This document shows positions 22,649 through 29,633 of a DNA stretch of 32,812 nt, in pieces. Location: NCBI RefSeq assembly GCF_008039875.1, contig NZ_VRUU01000056.1, positions 1-32,812 on the forward strand, in the 5' to 3' direction. A model generated the notes under the pieces. The model was not told the origin of the DNA. It saw nothing but the letters and a program-made list of their open reading frames with translations, and did no database searches. This DNA is from Methylobacterium sp. WL119. Its GTDB lineage: Bacteria; Pseudomonadota; Alphaproteobacteria; Rhizobiales; Beijerinckiaceae. The number at the start of each line of letters is the position of its first letter. Position 1 is the stretch's first letter. The position numbers and the translations under genes are program-made.

Positions 22649-22670
22649 CCCTCTCCCGAACGGGAGAGGG
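22649..22670. repeat. Perfect 9-bp stem hairpin inside the ABC operon
   Basis: CCCTCTCCC-GAAC-GGGAGAGGG lies in the 211-bp space between the binding-protein and permease genes, the only long gap in the operon. Such C/G-rich hairpins are often dispersed intergenic repeats (REP-like) and here may stabilise the upstream mRNA so that more binding protein than permease is made. A similar hairpin is at 30837-30865. Confidence 0.6.
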
Positions 22671-22760
22671 AACCCGCGATTCGAGGACAGGCGCCGTGGA
22701 ACCAGTCGCCCGCGGACGCGGAAGGGAACGGCGCCCGCTGCATCGGTCGGAGGGCTCGCG

Positions 22761-23702
22761 ATGAGCGACGTTGCGCTTCCTGCCCTCGCCGACGTGCCGG
22801 CGAATTCGGTTCGGGCCGAGGCCGCCCCGGCCCGCCGCCGGCGGCCCCTCGCCTATCTTCAGGCCGCGCCGATGGCGCTGGTGTTCCTGGTCTTCCTCGC
22901 GATCCCGCTCCTGCTGACGCTGATGGTCAGCTTCTGGGAGTACAACGAGTACGAGATCATCCCGGCCTTCACCCTGCAGAACTACCGCGACGTGTTCGAG
23001 GGCTGCGGCAACCTCGCGGACCCGTGCACCACGGCACGGACCTATCTCTCGACCCTCAAGTTCTGCGCGCTGACGCTGGCCTTCACGCTGCTGATCGGGT
23101 TCCCGGTCGCGTACTTCCTCGCCTTCCACGTCCGTTCGCGCACCGTGCAGATGGGGCTGTTCCTGCTGTGCACGATCCCGTTCTGGACCTCGAACGTGAT
23201 CCGCATGATCTCGTGGATTCCGCTGCTCGGGCGCAACGGCCTCGTCAACGACACCCTGCAGGGGATGGGCGTGATCGGGAGCCCGATCGAGGGTCTGCTG
23301 TACTCGGACTTCTCGGTGACCTTGGCTTTCGTGCACCTCTACACGGTCTTCATGATCGTGCCGATCTTCAACAGCATGGCGCGGATCGACCGGTCGCTGA
23401 TTGAGGCGGCCTACGATGCCGGGGCCACGGGGTGGCAGACGCTGTGGAGCGTGATCGTTCCCCTGTGCAAGCCGGGCATCGCCATCGGGACGATCTTCGT
23501 GCTTACCCTCGTGATGGGCGACTTCGTCACCGTCGGCGTGATGGGCGGCCAGCAGATCGCGTCGGTCGGCAAGGTGATCCAGGTGCAGATGTCGTACCTG
23601 CAGTTCCCGGCCGCGGCCGCCAACGCCGTGGTGCTGCTCGCCGCCGTGCTGATGATGATCCTCGGGCTCACCCGGGTGATCGACCTGCGGCGGGAACTCT
23701 GA
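22761..23702 (+). CDS. ABC importer permease, PotB-like
   Basis: A 313-residue inner-membrane permease with about six hydrophobic segments. It begins with a soluble ~35-residue tail, then a first segment APMALVFLVFLAIPLLLTLM. The EAA loop that contacts the ATPase reads EAAYDAGATGWQTLWSVIVP at about residues 214-233. VLTLVMGDFVTVGVMGG and the final segment AVVLLAAVLMMILGL are typical of the PotB half. The ATG at 22761 follows GGAGGGC. It forms the channel with the next gene product. Confidence 0.94.
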   Translation: MSDVALPALADVPANSVRAEAAPARRRRPLAYLQAAPMALVFLVFLAIPLLLTLMVSFWEYNEYEIIPAFTLQNYRDVFEGCGNLADPCTTARTYLSTLKFCALTLAFTLLIGFPVAYFLAFHVRSRTVQMGLFLLCTIPFWTSNVIRMISWIPLLGRNGLVNDTLQGMGVIGSPIEGLLYSDFSVTLAFVHLYTVFMIVPIFNSMARIDRSLIEAAYDAGATGWQTLWSVIVPLCKPGIAIGTIFVLTLVMGDFVTVGVMGGQQIASVGKVIQVQMSYLQFPAAAANAVVLLAAVLMMILGLTRVIDLRREL

Positions 23703-23721
23703 CCATGACGGAGCCTTCGGC

Positions 23722-24612
23722 GTGAGCGATCGTCCCCGAGGCCTGGCCTTCGCCGCGCTGGCCGCGTTCTTCGCGCTCTACGTGCTGTTCCTCTACGGCC
23801 CGACCCTGACGATCCTGGCGCTGAGCTTCCAGGGTCCGCAGGGCGGCCTGACGTTTCCGATGAACGGCGTCTCGACGCACTGGTTCGCCAAGCTCTGGGC
23901 CGGCGGCGGCATCGTCGACATCTGGGCGGCGTTCGGGCGCTCGCTCCGTCTCGGCTTCGTGGTGATGGCGCTCACCGTCGTCCTGGCGTTCTTCGCGGGC
24001 CTCGCCTTCCGCAAGGGCTTTCGCGGCGCCAACGCCCTGTTCGCCATCGCGGTCGCCAGCCTGATCGTGCCCTCGATCGTGGTCTCCCTCGGGATCGGCC
24101 TCGAGTTCCGTCTGGTCGACGACGCGATCAACGCTTTGGCGGCCGCCACCGGCTGGGGATGGCTGCAGGACCACGGCACCGCCATGGGGCTCTACACCTC
24201 GGCGCTCGGGGCGCACCTGACCTGGACGCTGCCCTTCGGCCTTCTCATCATGTTCGCGGTCTTCAACCGGTTCGATCCGGCCTACGAGGAGGCCGCCCGC
24301 GACCTCGGCGCGACCGGAGCGCAGACGCTGCGCCACGTCGTGGTACCGATCCTGGCGCCGGCCCTGGTCGGCGTCGCCCTGTTCGGCTTCACCCTGTCCT
24401 TCGACGAGCTCGCCCGCACCAGCCAGGCGATCGGCGGGCGCAACACCCTGCCGCTCGAGCTCCAGGGTCTCACCACCACGGTGACGACGCCGGAGATCTA
24501 CGCGCTGGGAAGCCTGACGACGGCGGTGTCGGCCGTGGTGATCGGCACGGCGCTCGCGGCGAGCCTGTGGCTGCAGCGCCGCCGGGCCCGCCGCAGCCTG
24601 GCGCTGCCGTAG
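23722..24612 (+). CDS. ABC importer permease, PotC-like
   Basis: A 296-residue inner-membrane permease, the second half of the importer channel. The N-terminal segment is LAFAALAAFFALYVLFLYGP. The EAA loop reads EEAARDLGATGAQTLRHVVV at about residues 191-210, followed by FGFTLSFDELARTSQ, a PotC-like stretch, and a last segment before the basic tail RRRARRSLALP. It starts at GTG 23722, with GGAG nine bases upstream, 19 bases after the previous stop. It is the last gene of the operon. Confidence 0.94.
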   Translation: MSDRPRGLAFAALAAFFALYVLFLYGPTLTILALSFQGPQGGLTFPMNGVSTHWFAKLWAGGGIVDIWAAFGRSLRLGFVVMALTVVLAFFAGLAFRKGFRGANALFAIAVASLIVPSIVVSLGIGLEFRLVDDAINALAAATGWGWLQDHGTAMGLYTSALGAHLTWTLPFGLLIMFAVFNRFDPAYEEAARDLGATGAQTLRHVVVPILAPALVGVALFGFTLSFDELARTSQAIGGRNTLPLELQGLTTTVTTPEIYALGSLTTAVSAVVIGTALAASLWLQRRRARRSLALP

Positions 24613-24659
24613 CGGCTCGTCCGCGATCGCGCGATGCCTTCGGGATCGTACGTTCAGCC

Positions 24660-24680
24660 CCCGCGAACGCGACGCGCGGG
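24660..24680. terminator. G/C-rich hairpin after the ABC operon
   Basis: CCCGCG/CGCGGG with a nine-base loop lies in the 110-bp space between the permease stop (24612) and the convergent small gene stop (24723). It is a possible terminator for either side; only a short CTTG follows and there is no real T-run. Confidence 0.35.
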
Positions 24681-24722
24681 CTTGCTGATACGTCCGGCCG
24701 CTCCGATCGCGCCAAGGGCCGA

Positions 24723-24944
24723 TCAGTCGGTGCCGGCCGGCTCCTCGCCGGAGCCGACGAGCGTCAGGCGCGGGGTCGAGGCCTTGCGCTCGGCGGTCTC
24801 GATCAGGCGAAGGCTCGTCGCCTGGCGGCTCTTCTTCAGGTCCTCGGCGATCTCGCTCGTGTTTCCGGAGATCCGCTTGGCGCGCTTGTCGTATTCCGCC
24901 ATCGAAACGACGGAGGAGTCACCGGTCTCGGGGATGCGCGCCAT
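24723..24944 (-). CDS. Small hypothetical protein, helical
   Basis: A 73-residue protein I do not recognise. It begins MARIPETGDSSVVSMAEYDK, followed by a charged helical middle (RAKRISGNTSEIAEDLKKSR) and a short tail ending GSGEEPAGTD. No signal or membrane segment is seen. The ATG at 24944 has GAGGTGG just upstream; a longer frame to 25019 is possible but adds an unlikely N-terminus. It is convergent with the ABC operon and divergent from the cold-shock gene. Third-position G/C bias supports coding. Confidence 0.55.
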   Translation of the reverse strand: MARIPETGDSSVVSMAEYDKRAKRISGNTSEIAEDLKKSRQATSLRLIETAERKASTPRLTLVGSGEEPAGTD

Positions 24945-25278
24945 GTCCACCTCGAAGGAAGAGACCGTCCGCACGAGCGCGTGGCGGGCATGACCCGAGC
25001 CTAGCACGCTTTCCCGCATTCCCGCCGAACGATTTGCCGTCGACCCACCGTGCGGTTCTCGGATCGAGACGCGCGCTTTCGTGTTTGTCGCACGCGGTGT
25101 TTGCTAAATGTCGCCGAGTGTGCAAAAAGTACAACATCGATCTCTGGCCAGATATCCGGCCGTTCCGTCCGTAATGGACGTGCGCTGATTTTCTCCCACA
25201 TTTCGACGACCCGCGACCTGGCGCGTGATTCACATGCGCCGGTCGAATTATGACGACTGATAAGATACGGAATTTTCT
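24945..25278. other. Region upstream of the cold-shock gene, with small hairpins
   Basis: This gene-free stretch ends at the cold-shock start and turns AT-richer near 25,090-25,210. It has a hairpin CGTCC-GTAAT-GGACG (25166-25180) and, just before it, GGCC-N8-GGCC (25147-25162). Cold-shock mRNAs often have long structured leaders, so these may belong to one. No convincing -35/-10 pair is seen. Confidence 0.35.
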
Positions 25279-25488
25279 ATGAGCACCGGCACCGTCAAGT
25301 GGTTCAACGATCAGAAGGGCTTCGGCTTCATCCAGCCGGATGACGGCGGCAAGGACGTCTTCGTGCACATCTCGGCTGTGGAGCGCGCCGGAATGCGCGG
25401 CCTGACCGAAGGCCAGAAGATCTCCTACGAGATGGAGACCGATCGTCGTAGCGGCAAGCAGTCCGCCGGCAGCCTCCAGGCCGCCTGA
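25279..25488 (+). CDS. Cold-shock domain protein, CspA family
   Basis: A 69-residue single cold-shock domain protein, a nucleic-acid chaperone that binds single-stranded RNA/DNA. Both RNA-binding motifs are present: KGFGFI (RNP1) at residues 13-18 and VFVHIS (RNP2) at 27-32, followed by GLTEGQKISYEME. Length is normal. It is a single-gene unit: a long leader lies upstream and a strong intrinsic terminator 26 bp downstream. Several Csp paralogues usually exist in such genomes, so no number is assigned. Confidence 0.96.
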   Translation: MSTGTVKWFNDQKGFGFIQPDDGGKDVFVHISAVERAGMRGLTEGQKISYEMETDRRSGKQSAGSLQAA

Positions 25489-25514
25489 GCACCGAGTTCG
25501 CCTCGGATCGTCGT

Positions 25515-25550
25515 CGAAGCCGTCCCACCCGGGACGGCTTCGCGCGTTTT
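25515..25550 (+). terminator. Intrinsic terminator of the cold-shock gene
   Basis: A perfect 12-bp stem CGAAGCCGTCCC/GGGACGGCTTCG with a four-base loop (ACCC) is followed by CGCGTTTT. It begins 26 bp after the stop codon. This is the clearest Rho-independent terminator in the window. Confidence 0.85.
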
Positions 25551-25570
25551 CGGAGCGTTGCGACCGAAGC

Positions 25571-25614
25571 GCGATGAGCGAGTCTCATCGCCGACCGCGT
25601 CCCGCCACGGCGGG
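25571..25614. repeat. Two further hairpins after the terminator
   Basis: GCGATGAG-CGAGT-CTCATCGC (25571-25591) is a perfect 8-bp stem, and CCCGC-CACG-GCGGG (25601-25614) a perfect 5-bp stem. They lie between the cold-shock terminator and the DUF6481-like gene. They may be leader structure for that gene or remnants of repeats. No T-run follows. Confidence 0.4.
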
Positions 25615-25716
25615 GCGGCCGCCATCCGCCGAGCGTCATGGGCCGCGAGCCTTGCGATTCGGTCCGACCTGTCTGACCGCAGCCGGCATGGGGCCGGTGG
25701 CGCATAAGGATCTTGT

Positions 25717-26079
25717 GTGAATCAATCCAAGGACAACCAGTTCTCCGACCGGCTCGAGACCGCTGCGAAGGCGCGGGAAGCGATGCTGGCGCGCTATCGT
25801 TCGCGGCCGGCCGCCGATGATCCCGCCGTCGTCGCCCGCCAGGCCGAGCGTCAGGCTGTGATCGAGGCCCGCGAGGAGCGCAACAAGGAGCGCGAGGCCG
25901 CCCGGGTCGCCGCCGAGATCCAGCGCGTTGCCGAGGCGAAGGCCCAGCGCGAGTTCGAGGCCGCCGAGGTGCTGCGCATCGCCGCCGAGAAGGCCGAGCG
26001 TCAGGCCGCCCTGGCCGCCGAGCAGAAAGAGGCACGCGACGCCCGCTTCGCGGCGCGCAAGCTGCGCGCGCGCAAGTAG
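25717..26079 (+). CDS. DUF6481-like, highly charged helical protein
   Basis: A 120-residue protein rich in Ala, Arg and Glu. The N-terminus QFSDRLETAAKAREAMLARY resembles the DUF6481 group of small alphaproteobacterial proteins as recalled. Residues ~40-118 form one long charged helix with many EAxR-type repeats, likely a coiled coil. No function is established. It starts at GTG 25717, with AAGGA eight bases upstream. It is followed on the same strand by three small genes. Confidence 0.8.
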   Translation: MNQSKDNQFSDRLETAAKAREAMLARYRSRPAADDPAVVARQAERQAVIEAREERNKEREAARVAAEIQRVAEAKAQREFEAAEVLRIAAEKAERQAALAAEQKEARDARFAARKLRARK

Positions 26080-26233
26080 GCCCGCAGCCGAGCCCCGGCG
26101 ACGATCCGACCGACGCGGCTCAGGCCGCGGCGGGCGGGCCGGCGCCACCCGACCCAGCCGAATCCGTCACTTCGAACGTCGCACCCGCCCCGGGTCCGGC
26201 AGCCGGCGTCGCGGCGATCAGGAGTGATGTACG

Positions 26234-26434
26234 ATGTCCCACAAGTTCAAGCTCGGCCAGCGTGTCCGTCAGTCGCGCGGCGGCTTCGGCTCCGTCAAGG
26301 ACGACGCCTCGGGCCTGCTGTGCGAGATCGTCCGCCTGATGCCCGAGGACCGGACCGGCGAGCCCTGCTACCGGATCAAGTCCTCGGCCGGCGAGCGCGC
26401 CGCCAACGAGAGCGAGCTCTCCCTCGCCGGCTGA
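26234..26434 (+). CDS. Small conserved protein, paralogue of 27001-27210
   Basis: A 66-residue protein: MSHKFKLGQRVRQSRGG at the N-terminus, then LCEIVRLMPED and PCYRIKSSAGERAANESEL. The pattern KFxLGQxVR ... YRIxS ... E..L repeats in the protein at 27001, so the two are paralogues. It is probably a small beta-barrel (SH3/KOW-like) fold, by look only. AGGAG precedes the ATG. The role is unknown. Similar short proteins are common in Methylobacterium and Bradyrhizobium as recalled. Confidence 0.72.
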   Translation: MSHKFKLGQRVRQSRGGFGSVKDDASGLLCEIVRLMPEDRTGEPCYRIKSSAGERAANESELSLAG

Positions 26435-26709
26435 TGCGCCACGGCGGCTGCGAGCGGTCGCCGCACACCGCCCCAACGCCTTCGGCTTCTCGCGCGCGGA
26501 CGTCTGCAAGGCGCGCGGACGTGCCGTGCGTTGCCAAAGGCGCGGACCTGCGCCATCTCAGCCTCGATGCCGGCCGAGGCCCTTCTCGCCAGCCGCATGC
26601 GGCTCCCGCTGACGGGCCGGGTGGCGTCTCCCGCCCCGGTCCGCCCATCGATCGGGAGCCGTTCCATCCCTGGGCGGCGTTTCACGTCGACCCCAACCCC
26701 AAGCAGGCA

Positions 26710-26973
26710 ATGAGTAAGCGCACCAGGCAAAGGCCGCAGGAGCGAGGCTCCGTGCTGTTCGACGTGGTCTACGAGGACGGTTCGCAGGCCTCGAACCGCC
26801 GCGTCCCGATGGAGATCCTCGGCGGTCTCGACGGCGACGAGCCGGCCCGCGAGGTGATCTCGGCGCAGGACGAGGAGATCGCCCAGAAGTCGGGGCGTCC
26901 GCAGCGGACGATCCTCAGTCTCTCGCGTTCGCCGATCCCCGAAGCGAAACCGAAGCCGCCCCGCGTCGCGTAA
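26710..26973 (+). CDS. Small conserved protein of unknown function
   Basis: An 87-residue protein: MSKRTRQRPQERGSVLFDVV, then YEDGSQASNRRVPMEIL, GGLDGDEPAREVISAQDEEI and AQKSGRPQRTILSLSRS. I recall near-identical short proteins in Methylobacterium and Bradyrhizobium but know no function. The start at 26710 begins this conserved part; an open frame runs upstream from 26224 out of frame with the preceding small gene and is not coding. It lies between the two paralogous small genes. Confidence 0.75.
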   Translation: MSKRTRQRPQERGSVLFDVVYEDGSQASNRRVPMEILGGLDGDEPAREVISAQDEEIAQKSGRPQRTILSLSRSPIPEAKPKPPRVA

Positions 26974-27000
26974 GGGAGCGCGACAGTGGGAGAGCACGAC

Positions 27001-27210
27001 ATGGGCCACAAGTTTCATCTCGGGCAGCTCGTGCGTCGCCGCGACCTCGCGGCGGCGCGAAACGGCAACCGCATCTTCGAGGTGATCGGCCTGTTGCCGG
27101 CCGAGGCGGGCGCGCCGAATTATCGGATCCGCAGCACCGAGGCCGGTACGCACGAGGTGCGCGAGGACGGCCTGACGGCCGCCTCGTGCTGCTCGGCGCC
27201 GGCATCCTGA
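27001..27210 (+). CDS. Small conserved protein, paralogue of 26234-26434
   Basis: A 69-residue protein: MGHKFHLGQLVRRRDLAAAR, then IFEVIGLLPAEAGAPNYRIR and STEAGTHEVREDGLTAASCC. It shares the KFxLGQxVR and YRIxS pattern with the protein at 26234. GGGAG lies nine bases before the ATG at 27001; an in-frame GTG at 26986 adds only five residues. The role is unknown. Confidence 0.75.
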   Translation: MGHKFHLGQLVRRRDLAAARNGNRIFEVIGLLPAEAGAPNYRIRSTEAGTHEVREDGLTAASCCSAPAS

Positions 27211-27363
27211 TCGGCGTCGGACCGAGCGCGCGTTGGAGCGGCGCGTCGGGAGTGGCATAAGACGGACGTCCCGCTTCCGGGGCCTCCGCCCGGACCTTCG
27301 CCCGATGCGCCGCCTCCCGCCGGCCCCGACATTCCCCGGCACGACAGCACCCCGCCCCGCACG

Positions 27364-28764
27364 GTGCCCGGCATGACCGCGCCGGACCTCGCGACCGTGC
27401 GTCGCCCGGCCCAGCGCCGGCTGGGCGGCCCGCGCACCCTGTGGAAGCGGCTCGCCCGCGCCATCGGCGACCTGCTGCCGAAGGGGCTCTATGCCCGCTC
27501 GCTGATCATCATCATCGCCCCGGTGGTGCTGCTGCAATCAGTAATCGCCTACACCTTCATGGAGCGGCACTGGCAGCTGGTGACCAAGCGCCTGTCCTCG
27601 GCCGTCACCGCCGACGTCGCGGCCCTGATCGACATCTACGAGGTCTATCCCCAGGACAAGGACGCCGAGACGCTCTCGCGCATCGCCGGCGAGCGGCTGA
27701 ACCTCGACCTCGACATCCTGAAGGGGGCCAAGATCCCGCCGCCGGGGCCGCGGCCGTTCTTCTCGATCCTCGACGAGGCGCTGTCGGACGAGCTGAAGCG
27801 GCAGATCGGCCGGCCGTTCTGGATCGACACCGTCGGTCGCTCGAACCTGATCGAGATCCGCGTCGCGATCCCCGACGGGGTGATGCGCATCACCGCCCGT
27901 CGCTCGCAGGCCTACGCCTCGAACTCGCACATCTTCCTGGTCTGGATGATCGGCTCGTCGATGGTGCTGCTCGGCGTGGCGATCCTGTTCCTGCGCAACC
28001 AGATCAAGCCGATCCTGCGGCTGGCCGCGGTGGCGGAGGGCTTCGGCAAGGGCCGCGAGATCGAGTTCCGCCCCCGCGGCGCCCGCGAGGTCCGCCAAGC
28101 CGGCCACGCCTTCATCGAGATGAAGCGCCGCATCGAGCGGGCGATGGAGCAGCGCACGACGATGCTCAACGGCGTGAGCCACGACCTGCGCACCATCATC
28201 ACCCGGTTCCGCCTCTCGCTCGCCCTGATCGAGCAGACCCCGGAGATCGACGAGCTCTCGCGCGACGTCGACGAGATGAGCCGGATGCTGGAAGGCTACC
28301 TCGCCTTCGCCCGCGGTGATTCGGCCGAGAACGCGGCGCCGACCGACATGCGCGCCCTGCTGGAGGACCTGCGCACCGACGTCGAGCGCCTGGGCGCCCA
28401 GGTCTCGGATTTCGAGTTGGCCGGGTCGCCCTCGGTCACCGTCCGGCCGGACGCGTTCCGGCGCTGCCTGTTCAACCTCGCCGCCAACGCCGCGCGCTAC
28501 GGCGAGACGGTGGCGATCTCCGGCCGGGCCGAGGCGCGGGCGTTCTTCGTCTCGATCGACGACGACGGCCCGGGCATCGCGCTCGAGAGCCGCGAGGAGG
28601 TGTTCAAGCCGTTCGTGCGCCTCGACGATGCCCGGCAGGATGCCGGCGGCTCGGGCCTCGGCCTGTCGATCGCCCGCGACATCGCCCGTGCCCATGGCGG
28701 CGACGTCTCGCTCCACGACAGCCCGCTCGGCGGCCTGCGGGCGACGGTGCGGGTGCCGGCGTGA
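27364..28764 (+). CDS. EnvZ-like sensor histidine kinase
   Basis: A 466-residue membrane histidine kinase. It has transmembrane segments at about residues 44-63 (RSLIIIIAPVVLLQSVIAYT) and 189-211, with a ~125-residue periplasmic sensor between, and a HAMP domain at about 211-265. The phospho-accepting His273 lies in GVSHDLRTIITRFRL, with Ile where most EnvZ proteins have Pro after HDLRT. The ATP-binding boxes are FNLAANAARYG (N), DDDGPGIA (G1) and GSGLGLSIARDIARAHGG (G2). It starts at GTG 27364 or ATG 27373. No response regulator gene lies next to it in the window, so its partner is unknown. Confidence 0.93.
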   Translation: MPGMTAPDLATVRRPAQRRLGGPRTLWKRLARAIGDLLPKGLYARSLIIIIAPVVLLQSVIAYTFMERHWQLVTKRLSSAVTADVAALIDIYEVYPQDKDAETLSRIAGERLNLDLDILKGAKIPPPGPRPFFSILDEALSDELKRQIGRPFWIDTVGRSNLIEIRVAIPDGVMRITARRSQAYASNSHIFLVWMIGSSMVLLGVAILFLRNQIKPILRLAAVAEGFGKGREIEFRPRGAREVRQAGHAFIEMKRRIERAMEQRTTMLNGVSHDLRTIITRFRLSLALIEQTPEIDELSRDVDEMSRMLEGYLAFARGDSAENAAPTDMRALLEDLRTDVERLGAQVSDFELAGSPSVTVRPDAFRRCLFNLAANAARYGETVAISGRAEARAFFVSIDDDGPGIALESREEVFKPFVRLDDARQDAGGSGLGLSIARDIARAHGGDVSLHDSPLGGLRATVRVPA

Positions 28765-28786
28765 CGGCGGCGCCGCCCGAGGCTCG

Positions 28787-29074
28787 TCAGCGGGCGCGTT
28801 CCTGGATGTGCGTGATCTCGAGACGGGCGCTCGTGAGGAGGTATTCCAGGGTCTTCAGGTCCAGGCCGGCCTCGTGGAAACGGACCTGCAATCCTGCCTC
28901 GCCCCTCCAGTCGTACCCGGCGTCGGAGGGAAGATATTTGAGCAGCATCGCGCTGGCGACGTTCGTACGGACGTAGCCGCGATGACGGACCAGCCTGCCG
29001 ATCTGCAGCACCAGCGCGTCAATCTGCGCGCGATCCGACATGATCGAGCGCGGCTTCGACACAGGTGAGCGCAT
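28787..29074 (-). CDS. Small hypothetical protein
   Basis: A 95-residue protein I do not recognise. The core reads SDRAQIDALVLQIGRLVRHR, then NVASAMLLKYLPSDAGYDWR and FHEAGLDLKTLEYLLTSARL. It looks like a small alpha/beta protein with no signal or membrane part. The ATG at 29074 has AAGGGGA about 13 bases upstream; an internal ATG at 29041 lacks a ribosome binding site. It is convergent with the kinase gene. Confidence 0.6.
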   Translation of the reverse strand: MRSPVSKPRSIMSDRAQIDALVLQIGRLVRHRGYVRTNVASAMLLKYLPSDAGYDWRGEAGLQVRFHEAGLDLKTLEYLLTSARLEITHIQERAR

Positions 29075-29106
29075 CAATTCGGGTTCCCCTTGTTAGGGGC
29101 GAACAT

Positions 29107-29126
29107 AGACGCCGAGACTTGCGTCT
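29107..29126. other. Small stem-loop in the divergent region
   Basis: AGACGC/GCGTCT with an eight-base loop is followed on the plus strand by TTCTT. It lies in the 257-bp space between two small genes. A second hairpin, CCCCT-TGTT-AGGGG, is at 29086-29099. Their role is unclear. Confidence 0.25.
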
Positions 29127-29293
29127 TTCTTAGCAACGCCGATCGATCTCTTAAAAATGTTCGTGTTGCCACCACGCCGATATTTGTCGAACCGGGCTGC
29201 GGGCAAGCTCGATCGCGCGGCAAAAAAACGGTGCGCCGGGTGTCCCCACGGCCACGTCGGGATGCTAAGGACGAGCGATCCGTCCAAGCGCGA

Positions 29294-29310
29294 GGGCTGC
29301 GCCGCAGCCC
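29294..29310. promoter_or_regulatory. Perfect hairpin just before a small membrane protein gene
   Basis: GGGCTGC-GCC-GCAGCCC is a perfect 7-bp stem ending 21 bases before the ATG at 29332. It may form in the leader and influence translation. It could also be a simple repeat. Confidence 0.35.
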
Positions 29311-29331
29311 CGCACGACCTGAGTGCCGTTC

Positions 29332-29523
29332 ATGAACCCGCTCGTTCCGCTCTTCATCCTAATCTCGCTGCCGCTCGCCGCGATCGGCCTCGTGCTCTAC
29401 ACCGACACCGGCATCGAGCCGGCCCTGTTCTACGCGTCGGTGAAGACCTTCGTGATCCTGGCCGTCATCGCCGTGGCGCTGTCGTTCGGCGCGAGCAAGC
29501 TGGCCGAGCGCTCCAAGAACTGA
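29332..29523 (+). CDS. Small two-segment membrane protein
   Basis: A 63-residue hydrophobic protein: MNPLVPLFILISLPLAAIGL and VLYTD form the first membrane segment, and TFVILAVIAVALSFGASKLA the second, with a basic end ERSKN. Function is unknown. The ATG at 29332 lacks a clear ribosome binding site; a GTG at 29323 is possible. It is followed after 110 bp by the aminotransferase gene on the same strand. Confidence 0.65.
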   Translation: MNPLVPLFILISLPLAAIGLVLYTDTGIEPALFYASVKTFVILAVIAVALSFGASKLAERSKN

Positions 29524-29633
29524 GCGCTGCGTCCCTCCCGGCACGCGGCGTGCAGGGAACAGGCTCCGTTCCGGGCAGGACGGCGCGCCGGGCAATCGCG
29601 AGGCTCGGCTGCGCGAATCACGAGGGCGTTTCC

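Noticed and set aside
26492..26522. 12-bp direct repeat GCGCGCGGACGT (two copies 19 bp apart)
   Set aside because: Short, in a very GC-rich spacer, with only a partial third copy; could easily be chance.
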